Assembly: GCF_003363435.1 (NCBI RefSeq)
Contig: NZ_QRCT01000050.1
Location: 62,001 to 126,000, forward strand
Origin: Anaerosacchariphilus polymeriproducens
Lineage (GTDB): Bacteria; Bacillota; Clostridia; Lachnospirales; Lachnospiraceae
Reading direction: 5' to 3'
Length of the DNA: 64,000 nt
In this document: in pieces, positions 1-8,395 of the stretch
Layout: each line of letters starts with the position of its first letter
Numbering within the stretch: the first letter of the stretch is position 1
Notes under the pieces: generated by a model
Seen by the model: only the letters and a program-made list of their open reading frames with translations
What the model was told of the DNA's origin: nothing
Database searches by the model: none
Position numbers and translations under genes: made by a program

Positions 1-1899
1 GCCGGAAGCATAGTTTTTGCCAATCTGCCTATTTTATTTGCAATGGGTGTAGCAATTGGTATGGCTAGAAAAGAAAAAGAAGTTGCAGCATTAGCAGCAG
101 CAATTGCATTTTTAATTATGCATGCATCAATTGGCTGTATGATTGATATTAACGGTGGAACCGATTCAATGCTTGCAGGTTCCACTACATCAGTACTTGG
201 AATCACTTCACTTCAAATGGGAGTGTTTGGAGGTATTATTGTCGGGCTTGGTGTATCGGCCTTACATAATCGTTTTTATAAGATTGAACTGCCTCAAGTA
301 TTGTCATTCTTTGGAGGTACCAGATTTGTACCTATCATAAGTTCAATAGTATTTTTATTTGTTGGAATTGGGATGTTTTTTGTTTGGCCTCCAATTCAGA
401 CTGGAATTTATAAAGTTGGAGATTTAGTTTTAAGATCAGGATATGGCGGAACATTTATATATGGAGTTATGGAAAGAGCATTGATTCCTTTTGGGCTTCA
501 TCATGTATTCTATTTACCGTTCTGGCAGACAGCAGTTGGTGGTGTCGCAACAGTAAATGGCCAGTTAATTGAAGGTGCTCAGAATATTTTCTTTGCAGAA
601 CTTGGAACTAAGGGAATTGAACATTTCAGTGTGTCAGCTACCAGATTTATGTCAGGTAAATTCCCTCTTATGATATTTGGTTTAGCAGGTGCTGCTTTGG
701 CAATGTATAAATGTGCAAAACCTGAAAAGAAAAAACTGGTAGGTGGATTATTACTATCTGCAGCGTTGACTTCTATGTTGACCGGAATTACAGAACCTAT
801 TGAATTTACATTTTTATTTGTAGCACCGATTTTATATGTGATTCACTGTGCTTTGGCAGGTTTATCCTACATGTTAATGCATATTCTTAACGTTGGAGTT
901 GGTATGACTTTCTCAGGAGGACTTATTGACTTAACTCTATTTGGTATTTTACAGGGAAATCAAAAAACCAGTTGGGTATGGATTGTAATCGTGGGAATTG
1001 GATATTTTATTGTTTACTATTTTGGATTCAGTTTCTTAATTAATAAATTCAACTTTAAAACACCGGGTCGTGAAGAAGGAGACGCTGAAACAAAACTTTA
1101 TACCAGGGCAGACGTAAATGCCAAAAAGGGTAAAAAGGGTGAGAATGCATCAGGCGGAAGCGATGATGTAACTTCAGCAATGATTACAAAAGGATTAGGT
1201 GGAAAAGACAATATCAGTGATGTTGACTGTTGTGCAACAAGGTTACGTACGACTGTTTTTGATGCATCTAAAGTTGATGAAAGTACATTAAAGCAAAGTG
1301 GTGCAGCCGGAGTTATTAAAAAAGGTAATGGTATTCAAATTATTTATGGACCAAGAGTAACAGTTATTAAGTCTAATTTAGAAGATTATTTACACAGTTC
1401 AGCAAGTGATATCGTAGAAGAAGAAACAAACGTCGAAGCAACAAAAGTAGAAGCAAAGGTACTTGCACCTTTAACGGGTAAAGTACTTACACTTCAAGAA
1501 GTAAATGACGGTGTATTTTCAGAAGGAATGCTTGGAGAAGGAATTGCGATAGAACCGGAAGATGGATTAGTGGTTGCACCATTTGACGGAGAAGTATCCA
1601 TGGTATTTGATACGAAACATGCAATTGGATTAGTTGATGAGAATGGAGTTGAATTATTAATCCATGTAGGAATTGATACGGTACAGTTGAATGGAAAATA
1701 TTACGAAGTAATGGTAAAAGATGGACAGAAGGTGAAAGCTGGAGACGAAATGTTAAAGGTGGATTTAGAAGGAATTAAAAAAGAAGGGTATCGCACAATT
1801 ACTCCTATTATTGTTACTAATACAGATAATTTCCAATCTATTACTCACACAAATCAAAATCAGGCCAAGAAATTAGATGAGATCTTAGATATAAAATAA
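1..1899 (+). CDS. PTS glucose-family transporter subunit IICBA (5' end outside window)
   Basis: Membrane permease that takes up and phosphorylates a hexose using phosphate from HPr. The frame is open from base 1, so the N-terminus is missing; 632 residues are visible and the ATG at 43 is internal. Order of domains: IIC with many membrane segments and the GITEPIEF signature near residue 262; IIB with the phosphocysteine in DCCATRLR (Cys411); IIA with the two histidines of the IIA-Glc fold, His540 and the phosphorylated His555 in HVGIDTV. Fused IICBA proteins of this family carry glucose, glucosamine or GlcNAc; I cannot tell which from sequence alone. The HPr gene follows 17 bases downstream, so both are probably one transcript. 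Confidence 0.93.
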   Translation, partial: AGSIVFANLPILFAMGVAIGMARKEKEVAALAAAIAFLIMHASIGCMIDINGGTDSMLAGSTTSVLGITSLQMGVFGGIIVGLGVSALHNRFYKIELPQVLSFFGGTRFVPIISSIVFLFVGIGMFFVWPPIQTGIYKVGDLVLRSGYGGTFIYGVMERALIPFGLHHVFYLPFWQTAVGGVATVNGQLIEGAQNIFFAELGTKGIEHFSVSATRFMSGKFPLMIFGLAGAALAMYKCAKPEKKKLVGGLLLSAALTSMLTGITEPIEFTFLFVAPILYVIHCALAGLSYMLMHILNVGVGMTFSGGLIDLTLFGILQGNQKTSWVWIVIVGIGYFIVYYFGFSFLINKFNFKTPGREEGDAETKLYTRADVNAKKGKKGENASGGSDDVTSAMITKGLGGKDNISDVDCCATRLRTTVFDASKVDESTLKQSGAAGVIKKGNGIQIIYGPRVTVIKSNLEDYLHSSASDIVEEETNVEATKVEAKVLAPLTGKVLTLQEVNDGVFSEGMLGEGIAIEPEDGLVVAPFDGEVSMVFDTKHAIGLVDENGVELLIHVGIDTVQLNGKYYEVMVKDGQKVKAGDEMLKVDLEGIKKEGYRTITPIIVTNTDNFQSITHTNQNQAKKLDEILDIK

Positions 1900-1916
1900 G
1901 AGAAGGAGAATAAATA

Positions 1917-2174
1917 ATGAAAAGTTTTAATTACGTAATTACAGATGAAGTAGGGATTCATGCCAGACCTGCAGGAACTCTTGTGAAAGAAGCAAAAAAT
2001 TATAAGTCAAAGGCAACTATTTCAGCAAATGGTAAAAATGCAGATCTTACAAGATTGATGTCAATTATGAGTCTTGGAGTAAAACAGGGTACGGAAGTCA
2101 CTATCCTTGTTGAAGGCGAGGATGAGGAAGAAGCAGCTGAAAAATTGGAAGCTTTCTTTAAAGAAAATTTATAA
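1917..2174 (+). CDS. ptsH: HPr-family phosphocarrier protein with Arg at position 46
   Basis: Small cytosolic carrier passing phosphate from enzyme I to the PTS permease just upstream. The 85 residues fit the family. His15 sits in GIHARPA, the site phosphorylated by enzyme I. The position of the regulatory Ser46 (Bacillus LKSIMGVMSLG) aligns with LTRLMSIMSLG, giving Thr45-Arg46, so the serine phosphorylated by HPr kinase is missing. It may therefore be a dedicated transport HPr not used for CcpA signalling, or belong to a clostridial HPr subgroup with a basic residue there. A good ribosome site (AGAAGGAG) lies before the ATG. Confidence 0.93.
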   Translation: MKSFNYVITDEVGIHARPAGTLVKEAKNYKSKATISANGKNADLTRLMSIMSLGVKQGTEVTILVEGEDEEEAAEKLEAFFKENL

Positions 2175-2220
2175 TTTTAAATGGTTACAAGGAAAATTTG
2201 ATAATAAATAATATGTTCAG

Positions 2221-2253
2221 AGGGCTGTCGCACGAATGTGTGGCGGCCTTTTC
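2221..2253 (+). terminator. Rho-independent terminator after ptsH
   Basis: AGGGCTGTCGCAC, a GAAT loop, then GTGTGGCGGCCTT followed by TTTTC. The arms pair with G-U pairs. The same left arm (GGGCTGTCGCAC) recurs in the terminator at 27580. Confidence 0.75.
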
Positions 2254-2364
2254 ACTTTAGTGATTATTTTGCATTTTAGGTATGAGGTATTAAAAAATAT
2301 AGTTAGGAAAAAATATAATAAGATAAAGATTTAAATTTTATAATCTATGAAATGAGGAACAGTC

Positions 2365-3624
2365 GTGAGTATAGGATATGCATGTTTAACGATGGGAGTA
2401 TCTAATACACAGCTTAGAAGCTGTATAAAAAAGAATGCTCAAGAATCTAATTTATTAGAAATAATAGAACACAATTTAGGCGTTCTTGATAACATACTTG
2501 AATACAATCAAAAGAATCATATTAAATTATTTCGAATTAGTTCGGATCTGATTCCGTTTGGTTCAGCTCCGATCAATAATATTCCCTGGTGGGAAATTTT
2601 TTCTGATAGATTTGAACAGTTAGGAAGTAAGATCCGTTCTTATCATATGAGGGTCTCTATGCATCCGGGGCAGTATACAGTTTTAAATTCACCTAAAGAA
2701 GAAGTTGTACTTAGAGCAATTGATGATCTAACGTATCATACTAAAGTCTTAGACTGCCTTGGGATGGGAAAGGAACACAAAATAGTACTTCACATTGGTG
2801 GAGTCTATCATGATAAAGAAGAGTCGATTCATAGATTTATCAGAAATTATCTTACTCTTAAACAACATATTAAAAATCGTCTCGTAATCGAAAATGATGA
2901 TAAGTCATATAATATTAGTGAAGTATTAAGGATAGGGAAAATTCTCAACATACCGGTAATCTTTGATAATCTTCATAATAAAATTAACTCTGGTTTAGAA
3001 AATATAAATGAGTTTGAATGGATTGAAGAGTGTAAAAAGTTATGGAAGAAAGAGGATGGAAAACAGAAAATACATTATTCACAACAAAATGTATTTAAAA
3101 GTAAAGGTTCGCATTCTGATACAATTGAAATTCGTGAATTTATGGATTTTTATAAAAGACTAAACAGGAATGATATTGATATTATGTTGGAAGTAAAAGA
3201 TAAAAACCTTTCCGCTGTGAAATGTATAAACTGTACATCAAAAAGAAAAGAGAAGTTTGCATTAATACAGGAATGGAATAAATATAAGTATACGATTTTA
3301 GAAAAATCTCCGATACAATTTGAACAAATCATTCATATATTAGAGGAAAGTAAAGAATGTTTACCTGTTTCATTTTATTGCCTGATTCAAGAAGGAATGA
3401 ATATGGAGCCTAAGAAAGAAAACATGGTAAATGCGGCTCAAGATATTTGGTATTGTTATTTTAGGGAAATTGTTACGGATAAAGAACAAAAGAATTTTTT
3501 TGAAAATATTAATAAACTACAAAATGGAGAAATTAAAATAGCAAGAGTTAAGAAAGATTTAATGAAGTTGGCGGAGAAATATCAAAGTTCATTACTTTTA
3601 AATTCTTATTATTTTTATTTATAA
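2365..3624 (+). CDS. uvsE: UV DNA damage endonuclease UvsE/UVDE
   Basis: TIM-barrel endonuclease that nicks DNA 5' of UV photoproducts and starts excision repair independently of UvrABC. The N-terminus (SIGYACLTMGV) and the metal-site segments SMHPGQYTVLN, LHIGGVYHD and VIENDDKSYN are typical of the family. The first 290 or so residues form the barrel. About 130 further C-terminal residues extend beyond the roughly 320-residue Bacillus protein and I do not recognise them. GTG start with GAGGAAC upstream. It is a single gene between a terminator and a convergent terminator. Confidence 0.9.
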   Translation: MSIGYACLTMGVSNTQLRSCIKKNAQESNLLEIIEHNLGVLDNILEYNQKNHIKLFRISSDLIPFGSAPINNIPWWEIFSDRFEQLGSKIRSYHMRVSMHPGQYTVLNSPKEEVVLRAIDDLTYHTKVLDCLGMGKEHKIVLHIGGVYHDKEESIHRFIRNYLTLKQHIKNRLVIENDDKSYNISEVLRIGKILNIPVIFDNLHNKINSGLENINEFEWIEECKKLWKKEDGKQKIHYSQQNVFKSKGSHSDTIEIREFMDFYKRLNRNDIDIMLEVKDKNLSAVKCINCTSKRKEKFALIQEWNKYKYTILEKSPIQFEQIIHILEESKECLPVSFYCLIQEGMNMEPKKENMVNAAQDIWYCYFREIVTDKEQKNFFENINKLQNGEIKIARVKKDLMKLAEKYQSSLLLNSYYFYL

Positions 3625-3626
3625 TC

Positions 3627-3671
3627 AAGTGCCACTTTTTAACCTGAAAGGAAAATTTGTGGCACTTTTTA
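3627..3671. terminator. Bidirectional terminator between uvsE and the convergent gene
   Basis: Perfect 9-base arms AAGTGCCAC (3627-3635) and GTGGCACTT (3659-3667), with T-runs on the plus strand; read from the minus strand the arm is followed by a weaker T stretch. Confidence 0.7.
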
Positions 3672-3689
3672 ATCTATGCAGCTGAAAAC

Positions 3690-4328
3690 TTATATTTTTG
3701 AAAACCCATAATCATTGACTAAAGCATCAATCGGCTTATTTTCCTTACATAAACGGCAGTTTGATGAGGAATAGGTTTGATAATCAGGAATATCAGCACT
3801 TGTAAAAAGAGCATTGATTGGATAATCATATATTTTATTTGCAGAGCTGAAAATTGCAGAGATACCGGCAATACTACCGCCGTAATATTGAATAACTTCT
3901 ACTGCTCCTGCTACGGTCTTCCCTGTAGTAGCTGATGCCAATAAGATAAGAACGTGTTTGTCTTTCACCATATGCTGCATATTTTCGCGAAACAGGAATT
4001 GGCCCGCATGGCTGAATTCAGGAGTTGTTATGTAGAGGGTCTTATGTTTATTCATGGAGATGATACCTGATTCCGTCAGGTAATTGGCAAGGTATGCTCC
4101 AATTACTTCGCAGCCGTCAATACATACTATGGTATCGATAATCGTAGTAGTAAGATAACTGTCTGCCATAGCCCGGGCAATCTGTAATGCCTCATTTTGC
4201 CGTGATTTCATATGCGTCATATCCAGATAGTAATTAACATGTGAATGAGCAGTAACAAAATGACCGGGAACCATCCGCAGCTTAATATTAGGATAACTTT
4301 TTGAAGTAATTCTTACATAACTTTCCAT
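3690..4328 (-). CDS. Orotate phosphoribosyltransferase-like protein
   Basis: A 212-residue protein of PRTase type I fold. The hydrophobic strand followed by ATTGKTVAGA (about residues 131-140) resembles the PRPP-binding loop of PyrE-like enzymes, although the usual acidic pair before the loop is replaced by LLASA. This weakens the case for ordinary orotate transferase activity. The C-terminus has a CRLC pair that could bind metal. It stands alone with its own promoter (4377-4405) and no pyrimidine genes nearby, so a salvage or regulatory role is as likely as pyrimidine synthesis. Ribosome site AAGGAGGGTATT precedes the ATG. Confidence 0.65.
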   Translation of the reverse strand: MESYVRITSKSYPNIKLRMVPGHFVTAHSHVNYYLDMTHMKSRQNEALQIARAMADSYLTTTIIDTIVCIDGCEVIGAYLANYLTESGIISMNKHKTLYITTPEFSHAGQFLFRENMQHMVKDKHVLILLASATTGKTVAGAVEVIQYYGGSIAGISAIFSSANKIYDYPINALFTSADIPDYQTYSSSNCRLCKENKPIDALVNDYGFSKI

Positions 4329-4376
4329 ATAATACCCTCCTTGACTTTCTGATTTATATTTTAGGTTGTTACATAT

Positions 4377-4405
4377 ATTATATGCATTTATTAAAAAGAT
4401 AACAA
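4377..4405 (-). promoter_or_regulatory. Promoter of the phosphoribosyltransferase-like gene
   Basis: Read on the minus strand: TTGTTA, 17-base spacer, TATAAT, about 50 bases before the start codon. Confidence 0.6.
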
Positions 4406-4440
4406 GGTATTTTATCTTTGTTTGGTATTTTTTGTAAATA

Positions 4441-4481
4441 GTGAGAACTTCTAAAAATTGGTATAAGTCCTCACGTATAAT
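4441..4481 (+). promoter_or_regulatory. Capsule operon promoter with flanking inverted repeat
   Basis: TATAAT at 4476-4481 lies 46 bases before the first capsule gene. Immediately upstream is an inverted repeat, GTGAGAACTT (4441-4450) and AAGTCCTCAC (4465-4474), 9 of 10 pairs matching, with 14 bases between. The arms bracket the expected -35 position, where no good -35 box is seen. An alternative pair is TTGGTA (4458) with TAATAA (4481), 17 apart. A regulator binding the repeat would control the 23-kb operon. Confidence 0.5.
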
Positions 4482-4526
4482 AATAAATTCCTAAGAATAT
4501 ATTGGGCAAGAAAGGATGAGAATTTC

Positions 4527-5297
4527 ATGGTGGAGCAAAAAGGAGTTATAATTAATAAAAAGAAAAAATATGAAAATAAATTTATAGATATCCATAACCA
4601 TTTATTACCTTGGCTGGATGACGGTTCTAAAAGCTTAGAACAAACTGAAAACATGTTAAAAATTGCTTATAAAGAAGGAGTTCGAACTATTATAGTGACC
4701 CCTCATTTTAAAGGGGAAAATGATTATAATTTTTATAATCATGTAGAAGATGTATTGGAAACAGTAAAGTCGAATTTAAATGATTACACATCTCAAATTA
4801 CTTTGAAACTGGGATGTGAAATTTTTTATAGTCATGATTGTCTGCATTTATTAAATGAAAAGATAATTCCTACAATGGCAGATTCTCGATATATATTAGT
4901 TGAATTCTTTCCTATGGCTGATTATCAATATATAAGAAATGCAGTGCAAGAATTATTGTTCGGAGGTTATTATCCAATATTAGCACATATTGAAAGGTAC
5001 CATAATATAATAAAGGATATGAACCAAGTTAAAAGATTAATTGATATGGGAAGCTACATCCAAGTAAATGCTATGAGCATCGAAGGGAAAGCGGGATTTT
5101 CCATTTACAGAGCTACGAATGCACTACTGAAAAACGATCTCGTTCATTTTGTTGCCACAGATGCACATAGTGAATTTACAAGAGCACCAAAGATAAAACA
5201 GTGTTCAAAGTACCTTACCAGAAAATTTGGGAAATCTTATATGCAGAAACTTTTACTTGAAAATCCAAATAAAATTTTAAAAAATGAGTATTTGTAA
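4527..5297 (+). CDS. cpsB: PHP-type tyrosine-protein phosphatase (CpsB/YwqE family)
   Basis: Metal-dependent phosphatase that removes phosphate from the tyrosine kinase CpsD and so tunes capsule length and export. The PHP signature DIHNHLLPWLDDGS begins near residue 21, followed by VTPHF, LGCEIF, LVEF, LAHIERY and ATDAHSE, which carry the metal-binding His, Asp and Glu residues. Its 256 residues match the family. It is the first gene of the operon, next to its kinase partner. The ATG has AAAGGATGAG upstream. Confidence 0.9.
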   Translation: MVEQKGVIINKKKKYENKFIDIHNHLLPWLDDGSKSLEQTENMLKIAYKEGVRTIIVTPHFKGENDYNFYNHVEDVLETVKSNLNDYTSQITLKLGCEIFYSHDCLHLLNEKIIPTMADSRYILVEFFPMADYQYIRNAVQELLFGGYYPILAHIERYHNIIKDMNQVKRLIDMGSYIQVNAMSIEGKAGFSIYRATNALLKNDLVHFVATDAHSEFTRAPKIKQCSKYLTRKFGKSYMQKLLLENPNKILKNEYL

Positions 5298-5326
5298 GTA
5301 AAAAGGAAAGTGGTACGGAGATTAAG

Positions 5327-6100
5327 ATGGATCAAAAAGATTATAACAAAGAATTTGAAGTTGATTTAAGTGAGTTATTTATGGTAATTCTAGGGAAATT
5401 CTGGGTTATCGTAATGTTTGGAATTGTATTTATGCTGGTATCTTTTTTAGTCAGCAAATATGCATTTGTACCCGAGTTTGAATCTTCGACTAAAATTTAT
5501 GTGTTAAATAAGCAAAATAATGAATCAGGTCTGACATATGGAGATTTACAGACAGGTACACAGTTAACGAAAGATTATATGACATTAGTGACTAGCAGAT
5601 TAGTAATAGAACAGGTGATTGCAGAATTGGGATTAGAATTGAGTAATGAAGAATTACGAAATTCCGTCACTGTAACGAATCCTATGGATACTAGAATTCT
5701 AGAAATAGCAGTGAGAAATAAAGATCCTTTCATTGCAAAGAAAGCAGCGGATGCTTTAAGAAAAGATTCAGAAGAACATATTACCCATGTTATGGATATT
5801 AAACGAATTAACTTGGTGGAAGAAGCAAATATCCCTGAAAATCCGGTCACCCCTAATATTAGTTTAAACATTGCTTTAGGAGGCGTTTTGGGAATTGTAA
5901 TTGCAAGCTTTCTTATATTACTTAGATTTTTTATGGATGACACAATAAAAACACCGGAAGATGTTGAAAAATATCTGGGGCTCAGTGTACTAAGTACAAT
6001 ACCTTTGCAGTCAGATATGAATGTTACCAATAAAAAAAATAAATCGACGAATGGCCGGGTAAAAAGAGAGAGAAGGAGAAGAGCGTGTGGAGACAATTGA
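5327..6100 (+). CDS. cpsC: Chain-length determinant / tyrosine kinase modulator (CpsC, Wzz family)
   Basis: Membrane protein that pairs with the cytosolic kinase CpsD and controls polymer chain length. One membrane segment at about residues 24-44, an external domain, and a second segment at about 180-202 followed by the typical FMDDTIKTPEDVEKYLG. The proline-rich NIPENPVTPN before the second segment is the Wzz signature. The basic C-terminal tail overlaps the next gene by 14 bases, which suggests translational coupling with the kinase. Confidence 0.9.
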   Translation: MDQKDYNKEFEVDLSELFMVILGKFWVIVMFGIVFMLVSFLVSKYAFVPEFESSTKIYVLNKQNNESGLTYGDLQTGTQLTKDYMTLVTSRLVIEQVIAELGLELSNEELRNSVTVTNPMDTRILEIAVRNKDPFIAKKAADALRKDSEEHITHVMDIKRINLVEEANIPENPVTPNISLNIALGGVLGIVIASFLILLRFFMDDTIKTPEDVEKYLGLSVLSTIPLQSDMNVTNKKNKSTNGRVKRERRRRACGDN

Positions 6101-6806
6101 TATCAGTAATCTTTTGAACTTTGATTTTCAGAGAAGAGAAGCATTTAATACATTAAGAACCAATATTCAATTCTGTGGGAATGACATTAAGGTAATTGGA
6201 ATTACCAGTTGTTCACCCAATGAGGGAAAAAGCAGTATATCATTAAATCTTGCAGTAAGTCTTGCGGAAGCAGATAAAAAAGTTATTTTTGTTGATGGTG
6301 ACTTGCGTAATTCAGTTATGATAGCCAGATATAGAGTGAGTCATGCAGTGACCGGTCTTTCTCACTATCTTTCGGGTATAAATATGGAGGATGATTTTAT
6401 CTATCCTACCAATATTAAAAACTTAGATTTGATATTATCAGGACCTGTTCCCCCAAACCCATCTGAATTATTCGGCAGTCAAAGTTTTAGTCTTTTAATC
6501 AAAGAGTTAAAAGAATCGTATGATTATATCATAATTGATACACCACCGCTTGGAAGTGTAATTGACAGTGCTGTTATTTCGCGGGAATGCGATGGGATGC
6601 TTATCGTTATTGAGGCAAATGCAATTAATTATAAATTTGCTCAGAGAGTAAAAGAACAATTAGACAAAACAGGTTGTAAAATTTTAGGTACTGTTTTGAA
6701 TAAAGTAGACTTGAACAAAAAAGGTTATATGAGTAAACATTATGGAGCGAATTACGGTAGATATTATAACAATGAATATAGTGCTAAAAGTGCAAAGAAA
6801 AGTTGA
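6087..6806 (+). CDS. cpsD: Capsule tyrosine kinase (CpsD/YwqD, BY-kinase)
   Basis: Autophosphorylating bacterial tyrosine kinase that regulates capsule polymerisation. Walker A is SPNEGKSS, Walker A' is VIFVDGDLRN, and Walker B is YDYIIIDTPP. The C-terminus carries the tyrosine cluster (GYMSKHYGANYGRYYNNEY), the usual autophosphorylation site. GTG start at 6087 within the cpsC reading frame, with AAGGAG ten bases upstream. As in other Firmicutes the kinase is separate from its membrane partner. Confidence 0.92.
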   Translation: METIDISNLLNFDFQRREAFNTLRTNIQFCGNDIKVIGITSCSPNEGKSSISLNLAVSLAEADKKVIFVDGDLRNSVMIARYRVSHAVTGLSHYLSGINMEDDFIYPTNIKNLDLILSGPVPPNPSELFGSQSFSLLIKELKESYDYIIIDTPPLGSVIDSAVISRECDGMLIVIEANAINYKFAQRVKEQLDKTGCKILGTVLNKVDLNKKGYMSKHYGANYGRYYNNEYSAKSAKKS

Positions 6807-6843
6807 GAGTGAATAGTAAGAGATTAGAAAAAAGAGGATGAGT

Positions 6844-7218
6844 ATGAGGAAAAGAATATTAATAATTGTTGGAATTATTTTAATTTTGGTTCTAATATTT
6901 GTCAGCCTTCTAACAATTTTCTTAGAAGATCATACGGCTCCAGTCATTGAATTTGAAGAAGAAATGGTGTATACACAAGGAGAAGATATGGAGGAATTGT
7001 TGAAGCATGTAAAAGCAGTTGATGATGTAGATGGGGATGTTTCAAATACTCTAATTATAGGAAATATAAATGTATTAACAGGCGGGAACAAAGTGAAAAT
7101 ATTATTTGCAGCAAAGGACTCTAAAAATAATGTTGCAAAAGTATCAAAAGTTGTTAAATACAAAAAAGCAGATAAAAAGAAAAATGAGAGTTCAAAAGAA
7201 AAAAATCAATCAAGATGA
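6844..7218 (+). CDS. Membrane-anchored DUF5011/Ig-like protein
   Basis: About 124 residues: an N-terminal membrane segment or signal anchor (ILIIVGIILILVLIFVSLL), then one domain of about 75 residues starting DHTAPVIEF and containing VDDVDGDVS, the pattern of DUF5011/cadherin-like domains found in surface proteins. The basic tail is rich in Lys, Asn and Ser. Start chosen at the ATG at 6844, because AGAGG directly abuts the ATG at 6838. Its place between cpsD and an LCP gene suggests a role in capsule assembly or wall attachment; no enzymatic motif is seen. Confidence 0.6.
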   Translation: MRKRILIIVGIILILVLIFVSLLTIFLEDHTAPVIEFEEEMVYTQGEDMEELLKHVKAVDDVDGDVSNTLIIGNINVLTGGNKVKILFAAKDSKNNVAKVSKVVKYKKADKKKNESSKEKNQSR

Positions 7219-7261
7219 TAATTAGAAATTCTATCCAAAATAGTGTTCGGAGGGAAATATT

Positions 7262-8389
7262 ATGAGAAGATTTATAGTAATCATTCTACAATTTATATTA
7301 ACTTTGGTATTTTTAGGAAGTGTTATTAAGTTAAATTTATTACCGAATAAATATATAATAACTTTAAGTTTAGTTTGGCTGGCTATTTTAGCAGTTACAT
7401 TTTTTACTCAGTTATCAGGCAGATGGGTTAAGACAGGAAAAGTAATCAGTTTAATTGCCTGCGTTATTTCTGTAATGGGTGCCGGATATTTTTTGAAAGT
7501 TCAAAGTATCTTACCTTCACCTTGCAGCGGGGGATGTGAGGTCAATGCTCCCGGGGTTTTAACGAAGGAGACCAAGATTACGAAAGCTGTTTTAAATGAG
7601 GAAAAGAAGAATATCAGTAAAGAGGCATTTATTATATATATCAGTGGTTTAGAGTCTTATGATGAGATCACTCCTGAAAGCCAGAGTGATATTAATATAA
7701 TTGCAGTAGTTAATCCATTGACCAGGCAAATTTTATTAACTACAACACCAAACGATTATTATTTAAAAGTTCCGGTTATTAAGAGTAAAAAGCCTCACGT
7801 AGTTAATGATAAAATGGATCAGGCTGCAACTTATGGGTTTGAATCTTCCATAAAAGCGATACAAAGTCTTTATGATGTTCAAATAAATTATTATGTACGT
7901 GTAAACCATACTACGCTTATGGAATTGGTAGATGCACTACATGGTATTCAAGTCAACTCAAAACTGGCTTTTAAAGTTGGGGACTATGAGTTTGTTAAAG
8001 GTAATAATAAATTGGATGGTAAAGAAACCGTTATGTTTATGCAAGGAGATAAGGATAGCCGTATCAATGATCTTCTTATTTTAAATGCAATAAATGAAAA
8101 AGTAAGTTCTCCTTCTATTATTAAAAATGGATTTAGTGTTATGGAATGTATATCTGAAAATGTTCAAACAAATTTCAGTAAGTCTGAGCTTGTAGAATTG
8201 GCAAAATTAAAGATGACGTTTGGGAAACAATGGAAAACAATTATAAACAGCGTTAATGGAACAATGAAAATGGAAATAACTAATTCTAAAAATAGTAAGG
8301 AAGAAGTCAGAGTTCCAGATAAAAAGAGTCTTGAAGACGCAAAAGTAGATATTCAGAAAGTTCTGGGAAATGAGGTGTTAACAAGATAA
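7262..8389 (+). CDS. LytR-CpsA-Psr (LCP) family polymer ligase
   Basis: Membrane protein expected to transfer the finished polysaccharide from its lipid carrier to peptidoglycan. Three membrane segments lie in the first 80 residues, the CpsA arrangement. The LCP core follows, with NIIAVVNPLTRQILLTTTPNDYYL, QAATYGFESSIKAIQSLYD and YYVRVNHTTLMELVDALHGI each giving the usual order of conserved blocks. An arginine (SRIND) precedes the last helix as in active members, although the usual RSDT before strand 1 is changed. RBS GGAGGG. Confidence 0.85.
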   Translation: MRRFIVIILQFILTLVFLGSVIKLNLLPNKYIITLSLVWLAILAVTFFTQLSGRWVKTGKVISLIACVISVMGAGYFLKVQSILPSPCSGGCEVNAPGVLTKETKITKAVLNEEKKNISKEAFIIYISGLESYDEITPESQSDINIIAVVNPLTRQILLTTTPNDYYLKVPVIKSKKPHVVNDKMDQAATYGFESSIKAIQSLYDVQINYYVRVNHTTLMELVDALHGIQVNSKLAFKVGDYEFVKGNNKLDGKETVMFMQGDKDSRINDLLILNAINEKVSSPSIIKNGFSVMECISENVQTNFSKSELVELAKLKMTFGKQWKTIINSVNGTMKMEITNSKNSKEEVRVPDKKSLEDAKVDIQKVLGNEVLTR

Positions 8390-8395
8390 TATTAT

